Source: CAZLNO01 sp964561005
GTDB taxonomy: Bacteria > Pseudomonadota > Alphaproteobacteria > Kiloniellales > Rhodovibrionaceae
Reading direction: 5' to 3'
Assembly (NCBI GenBank): GCA_964561005.1
Contig: CAZLNO010000109.1
Coordinates: 1 to 11,569, forward strand
DNA: 11,569 nt
Shown: positions 1-6,409 of the stretch, piece after piece
Position numbering within the stretch: the stretch's first letter is position 1
Layout of the letters: every line of letters starts with the position of its first letter
Program-made: the position numbers and the translations under genes
The notes under the pieces: model-generated
What the model was told of the DNA's origin: nothing
The model's input: the letters and a program-made list of their open reading frames with translations, nothing else
The model's database searches: none

Positions 1-8
1 AGAAGCGG

Positions 9-83
9 TGGTGCCGCCGGGGTGATTTGAACACCCGACCCCACCCTTACCAAGGGTGTGCTCTACCCCTGAGCTACGGCGGC
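9..83 (-). tRNA. tRNA-Thr (anticodon GGT)
   Basis: Read on the minus strand this folds as a complete 75-nt cloverleaf. The 7-bp acceptor stem GCCGCCG/CGGCGGC is followed by discriminator A and an encoded CCA (plus-strand positions 9-11). The anticodon stem is CACCC/GGGTG around the loop TTGGTAA, so the anticodon is GGT (plus-strand 49-51), reading ACC and ACU threonine codons. The T-arm carries GTTCAAATC. It is transcribed away from the murA cluster. A promoter of the expected geometry lies just upstream on the same strand. Its terminator would fall outside the window. Confidence 0.97.
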
Positions 84-109
84 ACGGTCGCCGGGGCGCG
101 ACGGCGCGG

Positions 110-138
110 AACATGCCACCGGCCGTGGCCGATGGCAA
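110..138 (-). promoter_or_regulatory. Promoter of tRNA-Thr
   Basis: On the minus strand, TTGCCA (plus-strand 133-138; 5 of 6 to the sigma-70 -35 consensus) is separated by exactly 17 nt from CATGTT (110-115; 3 of 6 to the -10). The -10 ends 26 nt before the mature tRNA 5' end, implying a leader of about 20 nt for RNase P to remove. The tRNA-Phe promoter in this window has the same layout, which supports the call. The -10 is weak, as is common in alphaproteobacteria. Confidence 0.45.
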
Positions 139-263
139 GGGCGGAATCAGCGGGAAATCCCGCCGCGACGAAACCGATGTAGAACGGGGCGAGCCGGCCT
201 GCCATCCCCTTGCCACGACGGGGCCTTGACCGCGCCACGCCCACTGTACAGCTTTTGCGCCTG

Positions 264-479
264 ATGACGGGAAAGCGCGACCATCCGGGAACGGGCACCG
301 GCGAGTCTGGCGGCGACGCCGGCAAGACGGCGGGGAAGAAGCCGGCCGGGGAACGCGAGGCCCGGCTTGCCCGCGCGCTGCGGGACAACCTGCGCAAGCG
401 CAAGGCGCGCCAGCGAGCGCGGGCGCCGCGCCGCTCCGACGTCGAGGGGCCGGAGGCCTCCGGCGAGGGCGAAACCTAG
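264..479 (+). CDS. Small basic conserved hypothetical protein upstream of murA
   Basis: A 71-residue, highly charged protein with no membrane segment or signal peptide. The N-terminal half is Gly/Lys/Thr-rich and low in complexity. The core is a basic, probably helical stretch, REARLARALRDNLRKRKARQ, followed by more Arg and an acidic Gly/Glu tail. From memory, small proteins with this REARLA-ALR-NL-RRK pattern occur beside murA in several alphaproteobacteria, but no function is known to me. The ATG at 264 is preferred over an in-frame TTG at 210. Neither has a convincing Shine-Dalgarno. A TTGACC at 226-231 could be a -35, in which case the transcript would start close to the ATG and be nearly leaderless. 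The Arg-rich region could bind nucleic acid; this is inference only. Third-position GC is high, consistent with real coding. Confidence 0.6.
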   Translation: MTGKRDHPGTGTGESGGDAGKTAGKKPAGEREARLARALRDNLRKRKARQRARAPRRSDVEGPEASGEGET

Positions 480-538
480 CTTGGCCTTTTCCCCGGCGCC
501 CGCGTCCATTACAAGGCGTTCGCAAGACGCGCGCGCAA

Positions 539-582
539 GGAGTCGGCCCCCGCGACGGCGGGAGTCGGCCCCGGCAACAGCG
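539..582 (+). repeat. 22-bp tandem duplication in the murA leader
   Basis: Two adjacent 22-bp units (539-560 and 561-582) begin with the identical 12-mer GGAGTCGGCCCC. They match at about 19 of 22 positions by eye. The repeat ends just before an AAGGA at 584-588 and lies 24 bp upstream of the murA ATG. No function is apparent. Confidence 0.6.
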
Positions 583-606
583 TAAGGAACGACATCGGAA
601 AGCAGG

Positions 607-1893
607 ATGGATCGCATTCGCATCTGCGGTGGCCGGCCGCTCAACGGCCAGATTCACGTCAGTGGCTCGAAGAACGCCGCGCTCCCGCTGATGGCGGCCG
701 CGCTGCTGACCCGCGACACGCTTCGCCTGTCCAACCTGCCGCACCTGGCCGACATCACCACCTTCGCCAACGTGCTGAGCCAGCATGGCGTGGAGCTGCA
801 CATGAACGGCGAGGACGGCGACGGCTGCGCCGGGCGCACGCTGGACCTGCGAGCCGAGCGCATCGTCAACGCCCGCGCCGCCTACGACCTCGTGCGCAAG
901 ATGCGCGCCAGCGTGCTGGTGCTGGGGCCGCTGGTGGCGCGCAGCGGCCGTGCCGAGGTGTCGCTGCCGGGAGGGTGCGCGATCGGCACGCGGCCGGTGG
1001 ACCTGCACCTTCAGGCGCTGGAGGCCATGGGCGCGGAGATCGATCTGGCGGATGGCTACATCAAGGCCAGGGCGCCGCGCGGGCTGGTCGGCGCCGAGGT
1101 GATCTTCCCCAGGGTGTCGGTGGGCGCCACCGAGAATGCCCTCATGGCGGCGACCCTGGCCCGGGGCACGACGCGCCTCGTCAACGCCGCCTGCGAGCCG
1201 GAGATCGCCGACCTCGCGACCTGTCTGGTCAAGATGGGCGCGCGCATCGAGGGCATCGGCACCGAGACGCTGACAGTGCATGGCCGCGACCGCCTGCATG
1301 GCGCCGAGCACGAGGTGATCCCCGATCGCATCGAGACGGGTACCTACGCCATGGCGGCGGCAATCACCGACGGCGAGCTGGAGCTGGTCGGCGCGCGCGC
1401 CGGGCATCTGCGCACGGCGCTGGACAAGCTCAACGCCTGCGGCGTGGCCACCGTGGCCAGCAACCGCGGGCTGAGCGTGCGGCGGGCCAATGGCCGCCTG
1501 GCCGGCGCCGAGGTCACGACGGCGCCCTATCCGGGCTTTCCCACCGACCTGCAGGCGCAGTTCATGGCGCTGATGACCACGGCCGAGGGCGAATCCCGCA
1601 TTGCCGAGACGATCTTCGAGAACCGCTTCATGCACGTGCCGGAGCTGCATCGCATGGGCGCGGAGATCGAGGTGTCGGAGGGCACCGCGATCGTCCACGG
1701 ACGGCAGGCGCTGCGCGGCGCCCCGGTCATGGCGAGCGACCTGCGCGCCAGCGCCAGCCTGGTGCTGGCCGGACTGGCGGCCGAGGGAGAGACGGTGATC
1801 CATCGCGTCTATCACCTGGACCGCGGCTACGAGCGTCTGGAGGAAAAGCTGAGCGCCTGCGGCGCCAGCATCGAACGGATTCGCGGTGATTGA
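607..1893 (+). CDS. murA: UDP-N-acetylglucosamine 1-carboxyvinyltransferase
   Basis: MurA transfers enolpyruvate from PEP to UDP-GlcNAc, the first committed step of cytoplasmic peptidoglycan precursor synthesis. The 428-residue length is normal for the family, an EPSP-synthase-like fold of two inside-out alpha/beta domains. Visible family landmarks are GSKNAALP with the catalytic-site lysine K22, KMRAS around residues 98-102, the active-site loop PGGCAIGTRP with C124 (the cysteine attacked by fosfomycin, Cys115 in E. coli), FPTDLQAQF with D314 (the proposed general base, Asp305 in E. coli) and a C-terminal HLDRGYERLEEKL. Retained C124 predicts ordinary fosfomycin chemistry. The start ATG follows a weak GCAGG, with AAGGA 18 nt upstream. 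A tandem repeat precedes it. No convincing promoter was found in 480-606, so it may be read from upstream of 264. The reading end overlaps possible alternative starts of the next gene. Confidence 0.98.
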   Translation: MDRIRICGGRPLNGQIHVSGSKNAALPLMAAALLTRDTLRLSNLPHLADITTFANVLSQHGVELHMNGEDGDGCAGRTLDLRAERIVNARAAYDLVRKMRASVLVLGPLVARSGRAEVSLPGGCAIGTRPVDLHLQALEAMGAEIDLADGYIKARAPRGLVGAEVIFPRVSVGATENALMAATLARGTTRLVNAACEPEIADLATCLVKMGARIEGIGTETLTVHGRDRLHGAEHEVIPDRIETGTYAMAAAITDGELELVGARAGHLRTALDKLNACGVATVASNRGLSVRRANGRLAGAEVTTAPYPGFPTDLQAQFMALMTTAEGESRIAETIFENRFMHVPELHRMGAEIEVSEGTAIVHGRQALRGAPVMASDLRASASLVLAGLAAEGETVIHRVYHLDRGYERLEEKLSACGASIERIRGD

Positions 1894-1909
1894 GGGCGGG
1901 ACGGCGATC

Positions 1910-2455
1910 ATGAACCAGGGCGCAGCCCCACCGGCGCGTTTGAAGCTGCGGGCCAGGAGCCGGGAAGACTTCGAGGTCCTCTCGGCGGTCCTGCAGGACG
2001 CGCTGGTCCCGGTCAGCGACATGGCCCAGGTGCCGCGCGAACGCCGCTTCGTGCTGCTGGCCAGCCGTTTTCGCTGGGAGGCGCGGGCGCCGCTGGAGGA
2101 CCTGCCGGACCAGGCGCGCCGGGAGCCGGCCGCGCGGACGGGCGATGCGCGCTTCGAGGACGCGCCGCTGTACGAGCGCGTCCAGTGCGGCGTGACTTTC
2201 GATCGCGTCGCGCGGGTCCAGTACCGCGGCTTCCGCAAGGGGGACGCGGATTGCATCCTCAACCTCCTGGCCGTGGTCCCCGACGGTGAGGGGGTGACGC
2301 TGGAATTCTCCGGGGGCGCCGCCTTGCAGTTGCAGGGAAGGCGGGTGGTTTGCCATCTGGAGGACCTGGGCGAGCCCTGGCCGACCCTCTGGCGGCCCAG
2401 CCACGATGACGCGGACGACCCGGTGACGGACGACAAGCACGGCGAGGAGCGGTGA
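1910..2455 (+). CDS. DUF2948 family protein
   Basis: A 181-residue soluble protein matching, by its sequence pattern and its location between murA and the histidine genes, the alphaproteobacterial DUF2948 family, whose function is unknown. Recognisable features are an N-terminal LKLRARSREDFEVLSAVLQD segment, an Arg-rich RRFVLLASRFRWE strand, a central VQCGVTFDRVARVQYRG block and a C-terminal ILNLLAVVPDGEGVTLEFSGGAAL strand pair ending in CHLEDLGEPW. There is no signal peptide or membrane segment. The ATG at 1910 sits after a purine-rich GAGGGCGGGA at a reasonable distance. An upstream in-frame GTG (1886) would overlap murA by 8 nt and add 8 residues. Its stop overlaps the hisG start (GTGA), so the two are probably translationally coupled. 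The position suggests a housekeeping role, but nothing catalytic is visible. Confidence 0.85.
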   Translation: MNQGAAPPARLKLRARSREDFEVLSAVLQDALVPVSDMAQVPRERRFVLLASRFRWEARAPLEDLPDQARREPAARTGDARFEDAPLYERVQCGVTFDRVARVQYRGFRKGDADCILNLLAVVPDGEGVTLEFSGGAALQLQGRRVVCHLEDLGEPWPTLWRPSHDDADDPVTDDKHGEER

Positions 2456-3114
2456 GCGCGAACGAAAAGCTGATTCTGGCCCTGCCGAAAGGGCGTATCC
2501 TGCAGGAGGTCCTGCCTCTCCTGGACAAGGCGGGAATCCGGCCGGAGCCCGCCTTCGCGGACGAGAAGTCGCGGCAGCTTCGCTTCGCCACCGACGACCC
2601 CGGCCTGGACATCATTCGCGTGCGCAGCTTCGACGTCGCCACCTTTGTCGCCTTTGGCGCCGCGCACCTGGGCGTGGCGGGCAACGACGTCATTATGGAG
2701 TTCGACTATCCGGAGCTCTATGCGCCCGTCGACCTGCGCATCGGCCGCTGCCGCCTGTCCGTGGCCGAGCCGCGCGACCTCGTGAAGGACGACGACCCGC
2801 AGCGCTGGAGCCACATCCGCGTGGCCACCAAGTATCCCGAGATCACCCGCCGCCACTTCGCCGCGCGCGGCGTGCAGGCCGAGTGCATCAAGCTGAACGG
2901 CGCCATGGAGCTGGCGCCCAGCCTGGGCCTGTGCCGCCGCATCGTCGACCTGGTCTCCAGCGGCAGGACCCTGGCGGCGAACGATCTGGTCGAGGTCGAA
3001 CTCATCGCCGAGGTCACCTCGCGGCTGATTGTCAACCGCGCCGCGCTGAAGACGGCGCCCTACGAGACCAGCCGCTGGATCGAGCGTTTTCGCGAGGCCG
3101 CCGATGCCCCATAG
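2452..3114 (+). CDS. hisG: ATP phosphoribosyltransferase catalytic subunit, short form
   Basis: HisG condenses ATP and PRPP to phosphoribosyl-ATP, the first and feedback-controlled step of histidine synthesis. At 220 residues this is the short form, which lacks the C-terminal regulatory domain of about 80 residues. Short HisG proteins work as a hetero-octamer with the HisRS-like subunit HisZ, which is not in this window. Motifs seen are LALPKGRILQE near the N terminus, GVAGNDV at 74-80, VATKYP at 124-129, KLNGAMELAP at 147-156 and the PRPP-binding loop DLVSSGRTLAAN at 166-177. The start is a GTG inside the DUF2948 stop (GTGA overlap), with GAGGAG at 2444-2449 as a good ribosome-binding site. 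The 3' end overlaps hisD by 11 nt. An alternative in-frame ATG would cut the LPKGR motif, so the GTG is the sensible start. Confidence 0.97.
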   Translation: MSANEKLILALPKGRILQEVLPLLDKAGIRPEPAFADEKSRQLRFATDDPGLDIIRVRSFDVATFVAFGAAHLGVAGNDVIMEFDYPELYAPVDLRIGRCRLSVAEPRDLVKDDDPQRWSHIRVATKYPEITRRHFAARGVQAECIKLNGAMELAPSLGLCRRIVDLVSSGRTLAANDLVEVELIAEVTSRLIVNRAALKTAPYETSRWIERFREAADAP

Positions 3115-4408
3115 ACTGGATGCCCGCAGCCCCGACTTTGCCGCCCGCTTCGACGCCTTCCTCCGGTTGCGCCAGGAGAGCGGCGGCGAGGTCGATGCGA
3201 TCGTCAAGCGAATCCTGCAAGCGGTGCACGACCGTGGCGACGCGGCGTTGCTGGAATACACCGAGGAACTGGATGGCCACCGCTCGACCCCCGCGGGCCT
3301 GCGCATCCCCCAGGACGAGCTGAAGGCAGCGGTGGATCGCTGCGATCCCGAAACGATCGCCGCCCTGGAACTGGCGCGTGAGCGAATCGCCGCCTTCCAC
3401 CGCCTGCAGCTTCCCGAGGATCTGGACAAGACCGACGAGCTGGGCATCCGCATGGGCCATCGCTGGACCGCCATCGATGCGGTGGGGCTCTATGTTCCCG
3501 GCGGCACCGCGGCCTATCCCTCCTCGGTGCTGATGAACGCCGTCCCGGCGCGGGTCGCCGGCGTGAAGCGGCTGGTCATGGTGGTGCCCACCCCGCGTGG
3601 CCAGGTGAACAGCCTGGTGCTGGCCGCCGCCCACGTGGCCGGAGTCGACGAGGTCTACCGTATCGGGGGGGCCCAGGCGGTGGGCGCGCTTGCCTACGGT
3701 ACCGAAACGATCGCGCCGGTGGACAAGATCGTGGGGCCGGGCAACGCCTATGTCGCCAGCGCCAAACGCCAGGTCTTCGGCGTGGTGGGAATCGACACCA
3801 TCGCCGGGCCGTCGGAGGTGCTGATCGTCGCCGACTCGGCCAATCGGCCGGAGGTGATTGCCGCCGACCTGCTGGCGCAGAGCGAGCACGACGCCAGCGC
3901 CCAGGCGATCCTGATCAGCGACGACGACGCCTGGGCCGAGGCGGTGGTGCGCGCCGTCGACGGCCACCTGCAGCGCCTGCCGCGCAGCGAGATCGCGGCA
4001 AGGAGCTGGCACGACTACGGCGCGGTCATCCGGGTGGCGAGGCTGGACGACGCGCCGGCGCTGGTGGATCGCATCGCGCCCGAGCACCTGGAGCTGGCCG
4101 TGGCGGAGCCGGATGCCATGATGCGCCGCATCCACCACGCCGGCGCCATCTTCCTGGGCGGCCATACCCCGGAGGTCATCGGCGACTATGTGGCCGGGCC
4201 GAACCACGTGCTGCCCACCGACCGCGCGGCCCGCTTCTCCTCGGGGCTGTCCGTGCTGGACTTCATGAAGCGTTCGTCGATCCTGGCCTGCCCGCCGGCG
4301 GGATTGAAGGCGATCGGGCCGGCGGCGGTGACCCTGGCGCGCGCCGAGGGCCTGGACGCGCATGCCCTCTCCGTGGCTCTGCGGCTCGGGGAGGAGGGAA
4401 GCGACTGA
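3104..4408 (+). CDS. hisD: Histidinol dehydrogenase
   Basis: HisD is the zinc- and NAD-dependent cytosolic enzyme for the last two oxidations of histidine synthesis, L-histidinol to L-histidine. The 434-residue length is standard. The zinc ligands of the E. coli enzyme line up almost one for one: Q259 and H262 in LLAQSEHD, D361 in the GDYVAGPNH region and H420 near the C terminus. The catalytic Glu-His pair is E327-H328 in IAPEHLEL. The NAD-binding part shows YVPGGTAAYPSSVLM (130-144), IGGAQAVGALAYGT and VGPGNAYVASAK (210-221), then IAGPSEVLIVAD (233-244). The ATG lies within the end of hisG, with GAGG at 3094-3097 as ribosome-binding site, so the two are coupled. No residue expected for catalysis is missing. 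Confidence 0.98.
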   Translation: MPHRLDARSPDFAARFDAFLRLRQESGGEVDAIVKRILQAVHDRGDAALLEYTEELDGHRSTPAGLRIPQDELKAAVDRCDPETIAALELARERIAAFHRLQLPEDLDKTDELGIRMGHRWTAIDAVGLYVPGGTAAYPSSVLMNAVPARVAGVKRLVMVVPTPRGQVNSLVLAAAHVAGVDEVYRIGGAQAVGALAYGTETIAPVDKIVGPGNAYVASAKRQVFGVVGIDTIAGPSEVLIVADSANRPEVIAADLLAQSEHDASAQAILISDDDAWAEAVVRAVDGHLQRLPRSEIAARSWHDYGAVIRVARLDDAPALVDRIAPEHLELAVAEPDAMMRRIHHAGAIFLGGHTPEVIGDYVAGPNHVLPTDRAARFSSGLSVLDFMKRSSILACPPAGLKAIGPAAVTLARAEGLDAHALSVALRLGEEGSD

Positions 4409-4428
4409 CGACGGCGAGGGGAGCTGCC

Positions 4429-4935
4429 GTGGCGGACAGCGAGCAGTCCGGCGCCGCGGGCGCCGCGCGCTTGAACCGGCTGGTCAAGATCGAGCTGGAC
4501 GAAAAGAGCGTCCTGCGCCGCAACCCGGACGTGGAGCACGAGCGGGCGGTCGCGATCTACGACCTGCTGGAAGAGAACACCTTCACACCGGTCGGCGACT
4601 ATCAGGGACCCTACAGCCTGTACCTGGGCCTCGAGGAAAGCCGGCTTGTCTTCGACATCCGCAGCGAGGACGAGACGCCGCTGGGGCGGGTCAGCATGTC
4701 GCTTTCACCTTTCCGACGGATCATCAAGGACTACTTCACGGTGTGCGAGAGCTACTTCGAGGCCATCAAGACGGCCAGCCCGTCGCGCATCGAGGCCATC
4801 GACATGGGCCGGCGCGGCCTGCACAACGAGGGTTCGGAGCTGCTGCAACAGCGTCTCGCCGATAAGATCGAGATGGATTTCGACACCGCCCGGCGGCTGT
4901 TCACGCTGGTCTGCGTCCTTCACATCCGAGGCTGA
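4429..4935 (+). CDS. UPF0262 family protein
   Basis: A 168-residue soluble protein of the UPF0262 family, conserved in alphaproteobacteria and of unknown function. Recognised from NRLVKIELDEKSV, ERAVAIYDLLEENTFTP, YSLYLGLEESRLVFDIR, SPFRRIIKDYF and ESYFEAIKTASPSRIEAIDMGRR (residues 115-124 onward), plus the C-terminal FDTARRLFTLVCVLHIR. It looks like a mixed alpha/beta fold with no signal peptide or metal motif. The GTG start at 4429 follows the purine-rich GCGAGGGGAG at a usable distance, 20 bp after hisD. The first dozen residues are low-complexity Gly/Ala and could be absent if translation began later, but no better start is seen. It is 12 bp upstream of the phosphatase gene, almost certainly the same transcript. 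Its persistent linkage to histidine and translation genes hints at a core role. Confidence 0.92.
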   Translation: MADSEQSGAAGAARLNRLVKIELDEKSVLRRNPDVEHERAVAIYDLLEENTFTPVGDYQGPYSLYLGLEESRLVFDIRSEDETPLGRVSMSLSPFRRIIKDYFTVCESYFEAIKTASPSRIEAIDMGRRGLHNEGSELLQQRLADKIEMDFDTARRLFTLVCVLHIRG

Positions 4936-4947
4936 GGATCGGCCGCG

Positions 4948-5391
4948 ATGGCGGATCTGCCCGATGCCGTACTGTTCGCCTGCACCCACAACTCGGTCCG
5001 CTCGGCGATGGCCGAGGGGCTGATGAAGCACCTGCTGGGGCACCGGGTGTACGTCGATTCCGTGGGGGTGCGGCCGGGCGAGATCGATCCCTTCGCCGTC
5101 GCCGTCATGGAGGAACTGGGGGTCGATCTCTCGCGCCATCGGGCCAAGACCTTCGAGGATCTGACCGACAGCTTCTTCGACCTCATCATCTCGCTGTCGC
5201 CCGAGGCCCAGCACAAGGCGGTGGAGATGACCCGCACCATGGCCTGCGACGTGGAGTTCTGGCGCACCCTCGATCCCACGCACGTCGAAGGCAGCCGGGA
5301 CATGCGCCTGGACGCCTACCGCCAGGTGCGCGATAGCCTGCTGAAGCGCATCAAGGAGCGCTTTCCCCTCGACCTGAAGCCGAACCTCTGA
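4948..5391 (+). CDS. Low-molecular-weight protein-tyrosine-phosphatase-like protein
   Basis: A 147-residue member of the low-molecular-weight phosphatase/ArsC superfamily. The phosphate-binding loop CX5R is C12-THNSV-R18-S near the N terminus, preceded by the expected hydrophobic beta strand (AVLFA). The general-acid Asp-Pro is D109-P110 in TLDPTHVEG. Thioredoxin-linked arsenate reductases of the Bacillus type need two further cysteines on a loop after residue 80. Here that region reads SLSPEAQHKAVEMT and the only other cysteine is C100. It is therefore more likely a phosphatase than an arsenate reductase, although databases often label such proteins ArsC-like. It is 12 bp downstream of UPF0262 and is followed by the infA promoter. 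Its substrate is unknown. Confidence 0.85.
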   Translation: MADLPDAVLFACTHNSVRSAMAEGLMKHLLGHRVYVDSVGVRPGEIDPFAVAVMEELGVDLSRHRAKTFEDLTDSFFDLIISLSPEAQHKAVEMTRTMACDVEFWRTLDPTHVEGSRDMRLDAYRQVRDSLLKRIKERFPLDLKPNL

Positions 5392-5436
5392 ATGGCCGAG
5401 GGTGCGGGGATTGGCGCACGGGCACGCAAGCAATAT

Positions 5437-5465
5437 TTGTTCTGGCCGGACGCATCCAGTATGAT
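5437..5465 (+). promoter_or_regulatory. infA promoter
   Basis: TTGTTC (5437-5442), exactly 17 nt, then TATGAT (5460-5465; 5 of 6 to TATAAT). It stands out as an AT-rich island in otherwise very GC-rich sequence, just after the phosphatase stop. Transcription would start near 5472, giving a leader of about 65 nt for infA and a promoter for maf, rng and yacG downstream. Confidence 0.65.
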
Positions 5466-5538
5466 CCGCGCGCCGGTCGGGGGGATGCTTTTCCGGCGCG
5501 GCGCCGCGCGCGATGCAGGAGGGACTGACGTTAGGCGC

Positions 5539-5757
5539 ATGTCGAAAGAGGATCTGATCGAATTCCAGGGAACCGTGGTGGAGCTGCTGCCCAACGCCAT
5601 GTTCCGAGTCGAGCTCGACAACGGCCACGAGGTGCTGGCCCACACCTCGGGCAAGATGCGCAAGAATCGCATCCGCGTGTTGGCGGGCGACCGCGTCAAC
5701 GTGGAAATGACGCCCTACGACCTGACGAAGGGTCGCATCACCTTCCGCTACAAGTAG
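5539..5757 (+). CDS. infA: Translation initiation factor IF-1
   Basis: IF-1 binds the 30S A site during initiation and assists IF-2 and IF-3. The protein is 72 residues, the canonical length, and is a single OB-fold of the S1 type. It begins MSKEDLIEFQGTVVELLPNA, continues with FRVELDNGHEVLAHTSGKMRKNRIRVLAGD and ends TKGRITFRYK, all near-invariant IF-1 sequence. The frame is open upstream to 5392, but that sequence is not IF-1-like and contains the promoter, so 5539 is the start. The ribosome-binding site AGGAGGG (5517-5523) is unusually far, 15 nt, from the ATG. A nearer TTAGG (5531-5535) is weak. The maf start follows 13 bp after the stop, so co-transcription is likely. Confidence 0.98.
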   Translation: MSKEDLIEFQGTVVELLPNAMFRVELDNGHEVLAHTSGKMRKNRIRVLAGDRVNVEMTPYDLTKGRITFRYK

Positions 5758-5770
5758 GCGGAGCGCTGGC

Positions 5771-6409
5771 GTGTCCGCGCCCGGCGCCCGCCACACAGCC
5801 ACCGCGCGCACGGCCGCGGCGCGGCCGCCGCTGGTCCTGGCCTCGGCCTCGCCGCGCCGGCTTGATCTGCTGCGCCAGGTCGGCGTGCCGCCGGACAACG
5901 TCGATCCGGCCGAGCTGGACGAAACGCCGCGCCGGGGCGAGCTGCCCGGCGCCCATGCCGAGCGGCTGGCGCGGGAGAAGGCGCGTGCCGTGGCGCCGCG
6001 CCATTCCGGCGGCTACGTGCTGGCCGCAGATACCGTGGTGGCGGCGGGCCGTCGCATCCTGCCCAAGCCGGCCGACGCTTTCACGGCGCGGCGGTGCCTG
6101 GAGCTGCTGTCCGGCCGCCGGCATCGCGTGTACGGCGGCCTCTGCGTCATCGCGCCGGAGGGACGGGAGGTGGCGCGCGTGGTTTGCACGCAGGTGCGGA
6201 TGAAGCGCCTGCATCCCTGCGAGATCCAGGCCTACCTGGACAGCGGGGAGTGGGACGGCAAGGCTGGCGGTTATGCCATCCAGGGGCGGGCCGCGGCCTT
6301 CGTGCCGTGCATCAACGGCTCGTACACCAACGTGGTGGGACTGGCCGTGGTCGAGGCCCTGAATTTGCTTCGAGGGTTGGGGTACGTGCCGCCATGCGAC
6401 GGGCCCTGA
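5771..6409 (+). CDS. maf: Maf family nucleoside triphosphate pyrophosphatase
   Basis: Maf proteins hydrolyse non-canonical or excess nucleoside triphosphates to monophosphates, cleaning the nucleotide pool. Motifs in order: LASASPRRLDLL (23-34), AADTVV with D87 (85-90), ILPKP (96-100), LSGRRHRVYGGLCVI, then GKAGGYAIQG (163-172) and INGSYTNVVGL (181-191). The GGYAIQG and GSYTNVVG pattern resembles the dTTP/UTP-specific type (E. coli YhdE) more than the m7GTP type (YceF); this assignment is from memory of the two subfamilies. The protein is 212 residues, a little long because of about 18 Ala/Arg-rich residues before the first strand. The start GTG is supported by GGCGGAG at 5757-5763, which overlaps the infA stop. 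The end overlaps the RNase gene by 16 nt. Confidence 0.95.
   Translation: MSAPGARHTATARTAAARPPLVLASASPRRLDLLRQVGVPPDNVDPAELDETPRRGELPGAHAERLAREKARAVAPRHSGGYVLAADTVVAAGRRILPKPADAFTARRCLELLSGRRHRVYGGLCVIAPEGREVARVVCTQVRMKRLHPCEIQAYLDSGEWDGKAGGYAIQGRAAAFVPCINGSYTNVVGLAVVEALNLLRGLGYVPPCDGP

Noticed and set aside
226..254. TTGACC as a sigma-70 promoter for the small gene before murA
   Set aside because: The -35 is good, but no acceptable -10 occurs at 16-18 nt (CAGCTT at 17). Mentioned only as a possibility.
481..510. TTGGCC-N18-TCCATT as a murA promoter
   Set aside because: Both elements are poor, and such matches are expected by chance in 130 bp.
3032..4363. Long open frame on the minus strand opposite hisD (443 codons)
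   Set aside because: It is the mirror of a certain hisD in GC-rich DNA. Its translation is His/Gln/Arg-rich, low in complexity and without family motifs.
5392..5538. N-terminal extension of IF-1
   Set aside because: IF-1 is 72 residues throughout bacteria. The upstream segment contains the promoter and no conserved sequence.
4705..5898. Long minus-strand open frame across UPF0262, the phosphatase and infA
   Set aside because: It runs antisense through three confirmed genes and has no domain-like sequence; an effect of high GC.
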